Of a stretch of 58,903 nucleotides of DNA, positions 7,539-16,527 are shown in pieces (position 1 is the first letter of the stretch; each line of letters begins with the position of its first letter). The DNA comes from JBEKTY01 sp049515555 (lineage in GTDB: Bacteria > Planctomycetota > Planctomycetia > Pirellulales > Thermoguttaceae), in the NCBI GenBank assembly GCA_049515555.1, contig JBEKTY010000027.1:1-58903 (forward strand). Reading direction: 5' to 3'. The translations under genes and the position numbers were made by a program. The notes under the pieces are model-generated. The model ran no database searches and was not told the DNA's origin. It saw nothing but the letters and a program-made list of their open reading frames with translations.

Positions 7539-10500
7539 ATGCTGGGCCATCGGTCTGCGCGGAAATCCAGAGCGGCTCGAACGGGCGATCATCTGCGGGG
7601 CCTGACGCTGGGGCGGCGCTTGTCCTTGGAGTTCCTGGAAGACCGCCGAATGTTAGATGGTACGGCGATTTCGCTGGCAATCCAGGCGCCTAGCCCATGC
7701 CTCGCCGGCGAGCCTTTCACCCTCACCTCTACGGTTACACCATTCAACCCGGTGACCTCCGATAACGCAAGCGGCCTTACCGAGGTTGCATGGGGGGTGG
7801 GCGACCCCGTAGTCCACAAACCCAGCGATGGCGGAACCTTCACGACAACGACCGCCTGGTCGTGGGCCAACCCCGTCCCGATCTCGATACAGGCGCAGTA
7901 CCACACCTGGACCGACTCTTTCGGCAAGTTTGACCCGGAGCCGGCTGCGCTTTCGGCAACGCAACAGTTGACCGTCAACGAGGGTACGTGGACGCTGGCC
8001 CTGGACTTTCCCGAGAATCCGAAAGCGGGCGACGACATTACGGTGGTTGTCACGGGAAAGGCCAACTACCCCATGGTCGGACCTGCGGGCGCCCAGGTGA
8101 CGGTCGCCGTGGATGGCACAGCCGTGCCGCAGCAGAATTGGTTGGTGAGCACGAACGCCCCCTGCACCATAGACCTGGGCGCCTTGCCGGCGGGTAACCA
8201 CAAGGTTGTCGTGACCTCCGTGGACAATGGCCTCATATTCCTGAGCACTAGCGTTAAGGGGACCGTGTTCGTCCACCCGGCGCAGCCGGCGGCTACGCAG
8301 ATCAGCCTTAGCGACTCTGCCCCAGTGGTTTCGGGCGTGCCAACCACATTGACCGGCGAGCCGTTCACCCTGACGGCGTACGTGTCGTCCCAGTTGGCCC
8401 CGCCGACCGGAACTGTTGCGCTTACCCAAAACGGGTATCTCGTGGCATGGGCGACTGTCCTGAATGACCCTAATCAAGCCAACACCTCCTCGGTGCAGTT
8501 CAGTATTCCGGGGGGAGGACCGTTGTTGCCGGCAGGGAATTACGAGTACGTCGTGACTTACAGGAGCGACAGCCCGGCGGATTTTCTGGGGAGCTCTACC
8601 GCAAACAACCCCCTGCAACACACGGTCACGGCCATCCCCGCGGTAAGCATCAAAGAGGTGGACCTCGAGCGCGGCATGGGCACCAACTCGCCGGTCGCGG
8701 GCGACTCCGGCCAATGGACGCCCGCCACTACGCCCGGACAAGTGGCCGGAAGCGTGGCCGCAGGGATCCAGTCTGCCAGCGGCGGCCCGGGGGCGTTCTT
8801 TGTCGATGTCCAGGTGGCCGTGAACGCCGCCGGACAAGCGTCCATCTCCGACGAGGCGCGGATCGACTATTGGTGGACGATCACGAACAGCAACGGAACG
8901 CAGGTGGGCAACCAACCATCGGAAACCCAGTACGTCAGCACCGCACAAGCCACGGCCGACTTCGAGCTGGACGTGCCGCTTCCGGCGGACATCGCGGTGG
9001 GGAAATACTCCGTGAATTTCCACTTCATCCCCTACGTCGGCGGAGGCGATTTCCAGCAGCAGCAGCTCGGCAAGCAGCAGAACGTGACCGTCACGCTGTA
9101 TGCGATCTACCGGCAGAATGCCTATTCGTCGGATGCCGGTCTGCAAGACAACTGGCCCGACGGGACACTTTACGGTTTCGCCACGCAATGGGGAAGCGGC
9201 ACCGATACGGCGACGGTCCTCCAGCACCTGATGGACGGCATATACAACTACGGCAAAGCCCAAAAGTGGAGCTACGTGGTCAACGGCGGCGGTGCGCGAT
9301 GGCGCCAACTGCTGGGCGACGGCACGACTACCGCGACGAGCGGCTGCTCCGAGGATTTCGCCGAGACTTGGCAGAACCTGAGCCTGGTGCTGGGCGTGCC
9401 CGGCACCGACATTCATTCTTACCCCGGCACGGGGGACCAAGGCTTCGTCACGACACTGGACTGTGACCTTTTCGGCAACCCCAATCTCGCCGGCAATGCC
9501 CATCCGACCGTGGGCTCCTGCGATCGCTGGATGTTCGACAGGTACGTGATGGGATACAACGCTTCGACGAACTTGTACTACGACGTCATGCTGGATAAAT
9601 TGCACGAATCGCCGAGCGAGATCGTGCAGTGGAACGTGCTCGATCAGCCGCCGCAGACGGCTTACAAGTTGTTAGGTCGTCAGTACCGGCTCATGGACAA
9701 CAATGTCTGGCTGCTAACGGACCTCACTAACAACGGCCAGTACTGGTACTGGGCGGGATCCGGCAGCCCGGGCGCCGCCGGCACGGCCGCGGGGGGAGTT
9801 GGTGCGGCCGCCGCGGCCGCGGCCAAGGCCGCCGCGTTCAGCGGGTCGCCCACCTTCCAGCCCCTGAACACCGGGGGCGACGGAACCTACGATGCCCTGG
9901 CGGTCAACGTAAAGGTCAACGTCACGACGCCCGGCACGTACGCCGTCAACGGCTGGCTCCTGAGCGGCAGCCAGGTGGTCACCGGCCGGGCGAGCCAAGA
10001 CGACGAAGGGGGCTCCAGCGTCATTATCACGGCGAAAAGCCGCGGCACGCAGAACGTCACGCTGCAATTCAGCGGCGAAGACATCTACCAGAGCGGCGTG
10101 GACGGACCGCTGACGGCCGACCTGTGGCTCCTGAACGTCAAGAACAACAGCGTCGTCCTCGCCCATGGCGATTTCAGCAGCCCGTCGTACGTACACACCC
10201 AGTTCGGCGAAGAGCCGCTGCGGCTCAGCGGCGTGACCGATCAGGGGGTGGACCCGGACGCCGGCGGCAAGTTCGATCTGCTGAGCGCCGCGGCAACCGT
10301 CAACGTGACCGCGGCGGGCGACTACACGTTGGAGGCCCAGTTGTACTCGGCCGGCGGCCGGTTGATCGTTTCGGCCTCTCAGCAGCAGCAAATGGCCGTG
10401 GGCGCCGCCACGGTCGACGTGGGCCTGCCGGGAACCGCCATCTCCGCCGCGCAGTTGGACGGCCCCTACCGGCTCGTCGTCTCTGCCAGCGATAGCCAGG

Positions 10501-13001
10501 GCAACCAGCTCAGCCGCATCGAGGAGACCACGCAGTCCTACCACGCCAGCGACTTCGACACCGACAGCTTCTCGGGGATTTATTCGGACAGCGGCATAGA
10601 CACCAACGGCGACGGGCTGTTCGACCAACTGGCGATCAACGTGGGATTGAACGTCGGCACAGCCGGCAACTATGTTGTGGCCGGCTCGCTGTGCGACCAC
10701 AGCGGCAACGTGATCGATAGCCGGCTCCAGCCGGCCGCCCTGGCCGCCGGGGCGCAGTCGGTCACGCTTAACTTCCTGGGGACAGCCATCCGCCAGTCGG
10801 GCGCCGACGGCCCCTACGTACTCACAAACCTCACCCTGAGCCCGGCGGGAGGCGTAGCCGCGGCCGCCGTCGCCCAGGCGTACACCACCAGCAGCTATCA
10901 CAGCACGGATTTCGGGCCGGCGGCGCCGACTGTAACCGTGAGCCCCGCGGCCGGTCAGCCCCTGGTGACCACCGCCGGGACGGTCGATTTCACGGCCGTC
11001 TTCAGCGAGCCGGAGAGCGAGTTCTCCGGCGCGAGCCTGAGCCTGGGCGGCACGGCCGGGGCGACCACGGTGGTCGTCACGCCGCCGGCCGGGCCCGCCA
11101 CGACCTACGATATCACAGTCAGCGGGATGACGCAGACCGGCACCGTGACGGTGACCATTCCCCAGGGCGCGGTCTTCGGCGCCAACGGCCAGCCCAACGC
11201 GGCCGCCACCAGCGGCAGCGTCATGTACGACGTCACGCCGCCCACGGCCGACCTGGCCGATCCGACTGACAACGGCTGGATCTCTCTAACGGCCCTGAAC
11301 GCCCGAAAGTATATCGACGTGGCCTACTCGGACGTGGGCAGCGGAATCAATACGGCCAGCATCACGGGAAACGAATTCGTCCTGGCCGGGCCGGGGGCAA
11401 CCGGCGTAAGCCTCAGCGGCACGCCGGCCATTCTTGCCGGGAATATCGTGCGCTACTACTTCACGGGTAGTTTCAGCGAGGGGCCGGTGATGGTGCAATT
11501 CAAGGGTGGCACGGTGGCCGACCAGGCGGGCAACACGCTGGCGGCCGTAACCAGGAGTTTTACGGTCAAGCTGGTTTCGGTGGTCGATGACAGTAACACG
11601 GCGGCCTTTAAGACCACCGGCGCGTGGACGCCGATCGCCGGCCAAGGCTACGACGGCGGCGCCCACAGCAGCCTCAAAGGCGGGGGCCAGAACACGGCCG
11701 CGTGGACCTTCGCCGTCGCCCCGGGGCAGTACCGCGTGGCGGTTACCTGGCCGGCCAGTTCCACGGCCGCCGCCAAAAACGCGCCCTTTGCCATCTACGA
11801 CGGGTCGACGCTCCTGGGCACGGTCGCGGTGAACCAGACGACCGCGCCGGCCGGCTTCACGGACCTGGGCGTGGGGTGGAAATGGCTGAATTCCTCCGCC
11901 GCTTCCGGCGCGTTCCAGATCTCCGGCCAGACGCTGGTCGTGAAGCTCACGAACAAGGCCGGCGGGACGGTGATCGCCGACGCCGTCCGCGTCGAGCACG
12001 TGGCGGCCCTGCCGGACATGCACGTGCTGAACGGCAAGAGCGAAGTGGCACGCGGCGGCGCGATCGATTTCGGAACGTCCTGGCTGGGGATCCCCGTGAG
12101 CAAGACCTTGACCGTAAAGAATGAGGGAACGGCGACCCTGAACCTCAAACCGCTGGGCGCCCCGGACATGCCGGCCGGCTTCGCCCTGGTCTCAAGCTAC
12201 GCCAAGACGGCCCTGGCGCCGGGCCAATCCACAACCTTTGCCCTCCAGTTCCTGGCCAGCAGCCAGGCCACCGCCAGCGGGCAGCTCTCGCTCGCCACCA
12301 GCGACGGCAAGGCCATGCCCTTTAACCTGCAACTTCAAGGCACGGTCCAGACAACGCAAATCGTCGACGACAGCGACGGGCTTTCCATGCGGGGCACCTG
12401 GACCGTACACACGGGGGCGGGATTCAAGGGCGAGTATCGCGACCACGCCGCGGGCGGGGGCGCGAACACCGTGGCCTATGCCTTCAACGTCCCGCCCGGG
12501 TACTACAAGGTGGCCGCCACCTGGCCCAGCGGCACTACGCCCACGCCCGCCTCGAATGCGGCCTACCTGATCTTCGACGGCACCAAGTTCCTGAACGTGG
12601 CCTTCGTCGACCAGCGGACCCCGCCCGCCGACTTCTCGGACCAAGGAGCTTCATGGGCCTGGCTGACCGGCAACAATCCCAGCACCAACCCGGGCGTTTT
12701 CCAGCTTACCGCCAAGACGCTTACGGTGATGTTGACCGACCAGGCCGACGGGGACGTGCTGGCCGACGCGGTCTACATCGAGCGTGTCCCGGCCCCCGCG
12801 GCATCGGCCGCAGCAAAGGCAACGGCGGCATCGGTCGCCGTCACCCAAGCGAATGACCGGCAGCGGGCCGTCGCCGCCGCGGTCCAATGGTGGTCGTCAA
12901 CCCAACCGGCAAGCGGCCAATCCCCGGCTGCCGACGCCAACAAGAAACACGAGCCCGCCGCCATCGACACGGTTTACGGATCATGGGCGGTCCGGGACTG
13001 A
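7539..13001 (+). CDS. Giant multidomain extracellular protein with a transglutaminase-like core
   Basis: 1820 residues; start chosen at 7539 with aaggagg 6 nt upstream. Residues 30-41 (LEFLEDRRMLDG) are the planctomycete extracellular N-terminal motif. Several Ig-like and beta-sandwich domains follow (about 45-500). Residues ~510-710 look transglutaminase/cysteine-protease-like, with candidate triad C603 (SGCSEDFAETW), H655 and D682 (YYDVML). Then come three related beta repeats at ~772, ~900 and ~1017, one with a calcium-loop-like DTNGDGLFD, then a bacterial Ig-like domain (~1125-1240). Two golvesin-C-like domains (~1347-1490 and ~1607-1750) flank an ASH-like domain. No membrane anchor or dockerin is visible. 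An exported, possibly surface-acting protein is likely; crosslinking or peptidase activity is inference. The flavoprotein gene starts 3 nt after its stop. Confidence 0.75.
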   Translation: MLGHRSARKSRAARTGDHLRGLTLGRRLSLEFLEDRRMLDGTAISLAIQAPSPCLAGEPFTLTSTVTPFNPVTSDNASGLTEVAWGVGDPVVHKPSDGGTFTTTTAWSWANPVPISIQAQYHTWTDSFGKFDPEPAALSATQQLTVNEGTWTLALDFPENPKAGDDITVVVTGKANYPMVGPAGAQVTVAVDGTAVPQQNWLVSTNAPCTIDLGALPAGNHKVVVTSVDNGLIFLSTSVKGTVFVHPAQPAATQISLSDSAPVVSGVPTTLTGEPFTLTAYVSSQLAPPTGTVALTQNGYLVAWATVLNDPNQANTSSVQFSIPGGGPLLPAGNYEYVVTYRSDSPADFLGSSTANNPLQHTVTAIPAVSIKEVDLERGMGTNSPVAGDSGQWTPATTPGQVAGSVAAGIQSASGGPGAFFVDVQVAVNAAGQASISDEARIDYWWTITNSNGTQVGNQPSETQYVSTAQATADFELDVPLPADIAVGKYSVNFHFIPYVGGGDFQQQQLGKQQNVTVTLYAIYRQNAYSSDAGLQDNWPDGTLYGFATQWGSGTDTATVLQHLMDGIYNYGKAQKWSYVVNGGGARWRQLLGDGTTTATSGCSEDFAETWQNLSLVLGVPGTDIHSYPGTGDQGFVTTLDCDLFGNPNLAGNAHPTVGSCDRWMFDRYVMGYNASTNLYYDVMLDKLHESPSEIVQWNVLDQPPQTAYKLLGRQYRLMDNNVWLLTDLTNNGQYWYWAGSGSPGAAGTAAGGVGAAAAAAAKAAAFSGSPTFQPLNTGGDGTYDALAVNVKVNVTTPGTYAVNGWLLSGSQVVTGRASQDDEGGSSVIITAKSRGTQNVTLQFSGEDIYQSGVDGPLTADLWLLNVKNNSVVLAHGDFSSPSYVHTQFGEEPLRLSGVTDQGVDPDAGGKFDLLSAAATVNVTAAGDYTLEAQLYSAGGRLIVSASQQQQMAVGAATVDVGLPGTAISAAQLDGPYRLVVSASDSQGNQLSRIEETTQSYHASDFDTDSFSGIYSDSGIDTNGDGLFDQLAINVGLNVGTAGNYVVAGSLCDHSGNVIDSRLQPAALAAGAQSVTLNFLGTAIRQSGADGPYVLTNLTLSPAGGVAAAAVAQAYTTSSYHSTDFGPAAPTVTVSPAAGQPLVTTAGTVDFTAVFSEPESEFSGASLSLGGTAGATTVVVTPPAGPATTYDITVSGMTQTGTVTVTIPQGAVFGANGQPNAAATSGSVMYDVTPPTADLADPTDNGWISLTALNARKYIDVAYSDVGSGINTASITGNEFVLAGPGATGVSLSGTPAILAGNIVRYYFTGSFSEGPVMVQFKGGTVADQAGNTLAAVTRSFTVKLVSVVDDSNTAAFKTTGAWTPIAGQGYDGGAHSSLKGGGQNTAAWTFAVAPGQYRVAVTWPASSTAAAKNAPFAIYDGSTLLGTVAVNQTTAPAGFTDLGVGWKWLNSSAASGAFQISGQTLVVKLTNKAGGTVIADAVRVEHVAALPDMHVLNGKSEVARGGAIDFGTSWLGIPVSKTLTVKNEGTATLNLKPLGAPDMPAGFALVSSYAKTALAPGQSTTFALQFLASSQATASGQLSLATSDGKAMPFNLQLQGTVQTTQIVDDSDGLSMRGTWTVHTGAGFKGEYRDHAAGGGANTVAYAFNVPPGYYKVAATWPSGTTPTPASNAAYLIFDGTKFLNVAFVDQRTPPADFSDQGASWAWLTGNNPSTNPGVFQLTAKTLTVMLTDQADGDVLADAVYIERVPAPAASAAAKATAASVAVTQANDRQRAVAAAVQWWSSTQPASGQSPAADANKKHEPAAIDTVYGSWAVRD

Positions 13002-13004
13002 CGC

Positions 13005-14315
13005 GTGTCTCGTCACGGCATGACACCCTGGGACGTCATCGTGGTAGGCGGGGGGCCCGCGGGGCTGATGGCCGCCTGTGGTTCGGCCCAAGGCGGCCGG
13101 CGAACCCTGCTCTTGGAGAAGCGGCCCGCAGTGGGCAACAAAATCCTGCTCTCCGGTGGCACGCGATGCAATCTGACCCATGCCTCCGACCAGCGCGGCA
13201 TTGTCGAAGCCTTCGGCCCCCAAGGGCCGTTTCTGCATTCGGCCCTGGCCGCCTTGGGACCGCAGCAGGTGATTGACCTGTTCGAGGCCGAGGGAGTGCC
13301 CATCAAGGTCGAGCCGGGCGGGAAGGTCTTTCCCCACTCGGACCGCGCGGCCGACGTGCTGGCTGCCCTGTTGGGCCGCCTCAGCCGCACCGACTGCACC
13401 CTGGCCCTCGACGAGCCGCTCGAGGACCTCCGCCGCGCGGGCGACCGGTTCCGGCTGGCCACCGCGCGGCGGTCGCTTTCCGCCCGCAAGGTTGTGCTGG
13501 CCACCGGCGGCCGGTCGTACCCGGCCAGCGGATCGACGGGCGATGGCTACCGCTTTGCGGCGGAACTGGGGCACAGGATTGTCCCGCCGCGTCCGGCGCT
13601 TGTGCCCGTCACCACGCACGCAGCAGAAGTGCTTGCCCTGCAAGGGATAACCATTCCGGACGTTCGCGTCAGCGTTTTGGCTCCAGTCGGCAACGAGAGA
13701 ATGTATCCGGCACACTCCGTGTGCCGTACCAGCGGCACACGGAGTGTGCCGGATACAGTTTGCTGCCTGGCCGCGCAGCGGGGCGCACTCTTGTTCGCAC
13801 ATTTCGGCCTGACTGGTCCGGCCGTTCTGGACGTCAGCCGGGTGGTAAGTGGCCACGCCCAGCCGCGGTCGCTTACGCTGCAATGCGATTTCCTGCCCGC
13901 GATGAGCCTCCCGGCCCTGGCGGCGGCCCTGGAGCGGGAGTGCCGGGCGGCGGGCAAGCGGCTGGCCGTCGCCGTTCTGGGCCAGCGCCTGCCCCAGCGC
14001 GTAGCCGATTTGCTCGCCCGGCAGGCGGCGATTTCTCCCCAGCGCCGTGGGGCGGAGTTGAGCAAGCCGGAATGCCGGAACCTGGCCCGCGCAGTTAAAC
14101 AATTCGACATTCCGATTGCCGGCACGATGGGCTTCCGCAAGGCCGAGGTGACCGCCGGCGGCGTAGCCCTCGACGAGGTCGATTCGCGCACCATGCAAAG
14201 CCGGCTGGCGCCAGGGCTGTTCTTCGCCGGCGAGTTGCTCGATCTGGACGGGCCGATCGGGGGCTACAACTTCCAGGCCGCCTTCAGTACCGGCTGGCTG
14301 GCCGGGGAATCCTGA
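13005..14315 (+). CDS. BaiN/HI0933-family NAD(P)/FAD-dependent oxidoreductase with an in-frame palindromic insert
   Basis: 436 residues. N-terminal dinucleotide-binding motif VVGGGPAGLMAA, then GNKILLSGGTRCNLTH, VLATGGRSYPASGSTGDGY, FAHFGLTGPAVL, and the C-terminal FAGELLDLDGPIGGYNFQ; all are hallmarks of the BaiN/YhiN family of cytosolic flavoproteins. The start is GTG 13005 or ATG 13020. The first lies 3 nt after the preceding stop, which suggests translational coupling, although the preceding product is extracellular and functionally unrelated. Residues 233-252 do not belong to the family: they are encoded by a perfect 25-bp inverted repeat (13702-13757) that keeps the frame open, in a loop just before the LLFAHFGLTGPAVL strand. 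The enzyme may tolerate this surface insertion. Natural substrates of most family members are unknown. Confidence 0.85.
   Translation: MSRHGMTPWDVIVVGGGPAGLMAACGSAQGGRRTLLLEKRPAVGNKILLSGGTRCNLTHASDQRGIVEAFGPQGPFLHSALAALGPQQVIDLFEAEGVPIKVEPGGKVFPHSDRAADVLAALLGRLSRTDCTLALDEPLEDLRRAGDRFRLATARRSLSARKVVLATGGRSYPASGSTGDGYRFAAELGHRIVPPRPALVPVTTHAAEVLALQGITIPDVRVSVLAPVGNERMYPAHSVCRTSGTRSVPDTVCCLAAQRGALLFAHFGLTGPAVLDVSRVVSGHAQPRSLTLQCDFLPAMSLPALAAALERECRAAGKRLAVAVLGQRLPQRVADLLARQAAISPQRRGAELSKPECRNLARAVKQFDIPIAGTMGFRKAEVTAGGVALDEVDSRTMQSRLAPGLFFAGELLDLDGPIGGYNFQAAFSTGWLAGES
13702..13757. repeat. Family A palindrome inside the BaiN-type gene
   Basis: Perfect 25-bp arms (13702-13726 and 13733-13757, beginning tgtatccggcacactccgtg) around a 6-nt loop. 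The copy at 43312-43372 has almost the same arms. It is read through in frame by the flavoprotein gene. Confidence 0.9.
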
Positions 14316-14319
14316 CCAG

Positions 14320-14419
14320 AATAATTCACCAGTCTTTCGTAGTGGCCGCATTCATGCGGCCCTTGACCTGTTCGCACTGCCAGACCCGATAAATCGGGTC
14401 ACTACAAGCCTTGGTAATC
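14320..14419. repeat. Family B palindromic repeat (inverted orientation)
   Basis: Begins ataattcacc and carries the same two sub-hairpins as the copy at 7218-7325 (ccgcattcatgcgg and cccgataaatcggg) in reverse order. It starts 5 nt after the flavoprotein stop codon and could serve as its 3' hairpin. Confidence 0.75.
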
Positions 14420-14495
14420 GGTCCCGACTAACCGACGGCCTTCCGCAGGCCGGCAGCCCCGCACCGGCCCATCGGCCGGCCCCGAAAAACTCGGC

Positions 14496-14524
14496 TTGAC
14501 TCTCAATCGCGTGTTTGATATAGT
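14496..14524 (+). promoter_or_regulatory. Promoter of the TetR-RND operon with possible operator
   Basis: TTGACT (14496-14501), 17-bp spacer, TATAGT (14519-14524), close to the sigma-70 consensus. The 7-mer tgtttga occurs twice (14512-14518 and 14525-14531), bracketing the -10 box. This is a candidate site for autoregulation by the TetR protein encoded next, although TetR operators are more often palindromic. Confidence 0.6.
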
Positions 14525-14560
14525 TGTTTGAATCAGGCGTATGGTTACTGGAGCCATTGG

Positions 14561-15253
14561 ATGTTCAAAGGCCAGAACGGCGAGGAAACGAGGAAGCGTC
14601 TGCTCGCGGCGGCGACGGAAGTCTTTGCCGAGGTTGGTTTTCGGGCGGCGACGCTACGGGAAATATGCCGCCGCGGCCGGGCCAATATCGCTGCCGTGAA
14701 CTACCATTTCCGCGACAAAGAGCAGCTTTACACGGCGGTGCTCGATCAGGCGATTGTGGCGGCTGCCGAGGGATTGGCCCTGTTCGTGTCCGACTCGTCC
14801 GATCCGCCCGAAGAGAAACTCCGGCATTTCATTCACGGCGTTCTCCATCAACTGTTGGGGGATGAGCGCCCCATCCAACTTCTGCGGCTGATGGCCCACG
14901 AATCGGTCGAGCCCACACCGGCGCTGGACCTGGTGGTGGAGAAGGCGGCTCGGCCTCTCAATAAGATTCTGGGGGCCATCGTCGCCGAACTGCTTGGGAT
15001 GGCGGCCGATTCCCTGCTCGTGCGCGATTGTGCCGCCAGCGTGCTGGCGCAATGTGTTTCCTACGACCACTCCCAGGCCCTGATCCAGCGTCTGGATCAT
15101 CTGAACGTACACGACCCGGCCACGATCGACAATCTGGCCGATCACGTCTTCCGGTTTTCGCTGGGGGGCATTCGGGCGCTGGCCGTGGCGAGCAGCCCGG
15201 CGGGTTGCGGGCTGCCCGGCGCCAAGCAGTCGCGAAATGAGGCTCAGCCATGA
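14561..15253 (+). CDS. TetR/AcrR-family transcriptional regulator
   Basis: 230 residues from ATG 14561, which has ggag 7 nt upstream; an in-frame TTG at 14528 is a less likely start. The N-terminal helix-turn-helix is clear: RLLAAATEVFAEVGFRAATL, then REICRRGRANIAAVNYHF and RDKEQLY, the classic TetR DNA-binding signature. The rest is helical and resembles the ligand/dimer domain of CerR-type regulators. It probably represses its own operon and responds to a pump substrate. The stop overlaps the start of the membrane-fusion gene (ATGA, 15250-15253), so the two are translationally coupled. Confidence 0.9.
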   Translation: MFKGQNGEETRKRLLAAATEVFAEVGFRAATLREICRRGRANIAAVNYHFRDKEQLYTAVLDQAIVAAAEGLALFVSDSSDPPEEKLRHFIHGVLHQLLGDERPIQLLRLMAHESVEPTPALDLVVEKAARPLNKILGAIVAELLGMAADSLLVRDCAASVLAQCVSYDHSQALIQRLDHLNVHDPATIDNLADHVFRFSLGGIRALAVASSPAGCGLPGAKQSRNEAQP

Positions 15254-16527
15254 TGAAACTTCCGCACCTGCCGCGTAGACGGTTCTTGATCGTAGCGTGT
15301 GTGTGCGCTGCATTCGGGGGCGCCTTGGTATATGCGCAAACGCGACACGAGACCAGCGCCGGCGCGACGGCCGCGGCCGGCAAGGCCGAGTACGTGACGG
15401 CCATCGGGGCGCTCGGCGCAGCCTCTATGGGGACGCCCGCGCGGGGCGGCATTCGCAAGCAAGCCGTCCAGTCCGTCACGCGGCCGGCCACGTTGCGGCT
15501 GACCGGGAGCCTGGCGGCCGATGAGCGCTCGGAGGTGGGCTGCAACGTGGGCGGCATCGTCTTGAAGACCTATGTCGAGCGGGGGAGCATCGTTAAGCAG
15601 GGCGATCTGCTCGTGCAGCTCGATCCCCGCGACAACCAGTATGCCCTGGACGAAGGCCAGAACGCCGTCGAGGAACTGCGCGTGCGGCTGGGACTGGACG
15701 AGGCCAAAGACTTCCACGTGGAGAAGGTTCCCGAAGTCGAGTCGGCCACGCTGGCCTTGCAACTGGCCGAGCGCAACTACCGTCGGGCGGAGAGCTTGAT
15801 GAAGCGCAATGCGATCGCCCTGAGCGACTTCGACGCCTTGGAGACCGACTATCACTCGGCCGTCCACCGGCAGCGCCTGGCGGTGCTCCAGGCGAAGCAG
15901 TTGTACCGCAGTTATCGCTCGGCCGTGACCCATCTGACGACCCTCCGCAAAGCGCTGGAAGATTGCTCCATCCGGGCGCCCTTCGACGGCTGGGTCACCG
16001 AGCGCGGCTGCTCGCTGGGCGAGCGCGTGATCGCCATTTTTCCCGGGGCCAAGCTGGTTACGATGATGCGGATCGATCCCTTGCGGCTCTCGCTGACGGT
16101 GCCCCAGCAGGAAGTTTCGCAACTCAAGGCCGGCCAGACGGTGACGTTCGAGACCGATGCTTTTGCGGGCCGGAAGTTCACGGGCACCGTGCGCTACATC
16201 ACGCCCGCGGTGACCAGCGACAGCCGTTCGCTGTGCGTCGAGGCGATGGTGCCCAATCCCGGCGCCGTGCTGTACCCGGGGCTGTTCGTCACGGCGGAAT
16301 TGCAATTGGAGAAGCAGCAGACCGAGCTGTACGTGCCCCAGGCGGCAGTCTGCAACCGGGGCGACGTGGCGGCCGTCTTCGTGGTTCGCGGCGGGGTCGT
16401 TCGCGAACAGATCGTCTCCGTGGGCGAGGCGGCGGCGGGGCGGGTGCGGATCACCTCGGGACTGGCGCCGGGCGACATAATCATCACCACGCCGGAGAAG
16501 GTCCGCGACGGCGATTCGGAATCATGA
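15250..16527 (+). CDS. RND efflux periplasmic adaptor (membrane fusion protein)
   Basis: 425 residues with an N-terminal membrane/signal segment (RRRFLIVACVCAAFGGALVY). Typical MFP order: half lipoyl barrel (GIVLKTYVERGSIVKQGDLL, ~100-120), alpha hairpin (~125-225), second lipoyl half (SIRAPFDGWVTERGCSLGE, ~235-255), beta-barrel (LSLTVPQQEVSQLKAGQTVT) and membrane-proximal domain. It links the RND pump in the inner membrane to an outer channel; no TolC-like gene is present in the window. A gap of 24 nt, containing a short acaactgacaactgac direct repeat, separates it from the pump gene. Confidence 0.9.
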   Translation: MMKLPHLPRRRFLIVACVCAAFGGALVYAQTRHETSAGATAAAGKAEYVTAIGALGAASMGTPARGGIRKQAVQSVTRPATLRLTGSLAADERSEVGCNVGGIVLKTYVERGSIVKQGDLLVQLDPRDNQYALDEGQNAVEELRVRLGLDEAKDFHVEKVPEVESATLALQLAERNYRRAESLMKRNAIALSDFDALETDYHSAVHRQRLAVLQAKQLYRSYRSAVTHLTTLRKALEDCSIRAPFDGWVTERGCSLGERVIAIFPGAKLVTMMRIDPLRLSLTVPQQEVSQLKAGQTVTFETDAFAGRKFTGTVRYITPAVTSDSRSLCVEAMVPNPGAVLYPGLFVTAELQLEKQQTELYVPQAAVCNRGDVAAVFVVRGGVVREQIVSVGEAAAGRVRITSGLAPGDIIITTPEKVRDGDSES

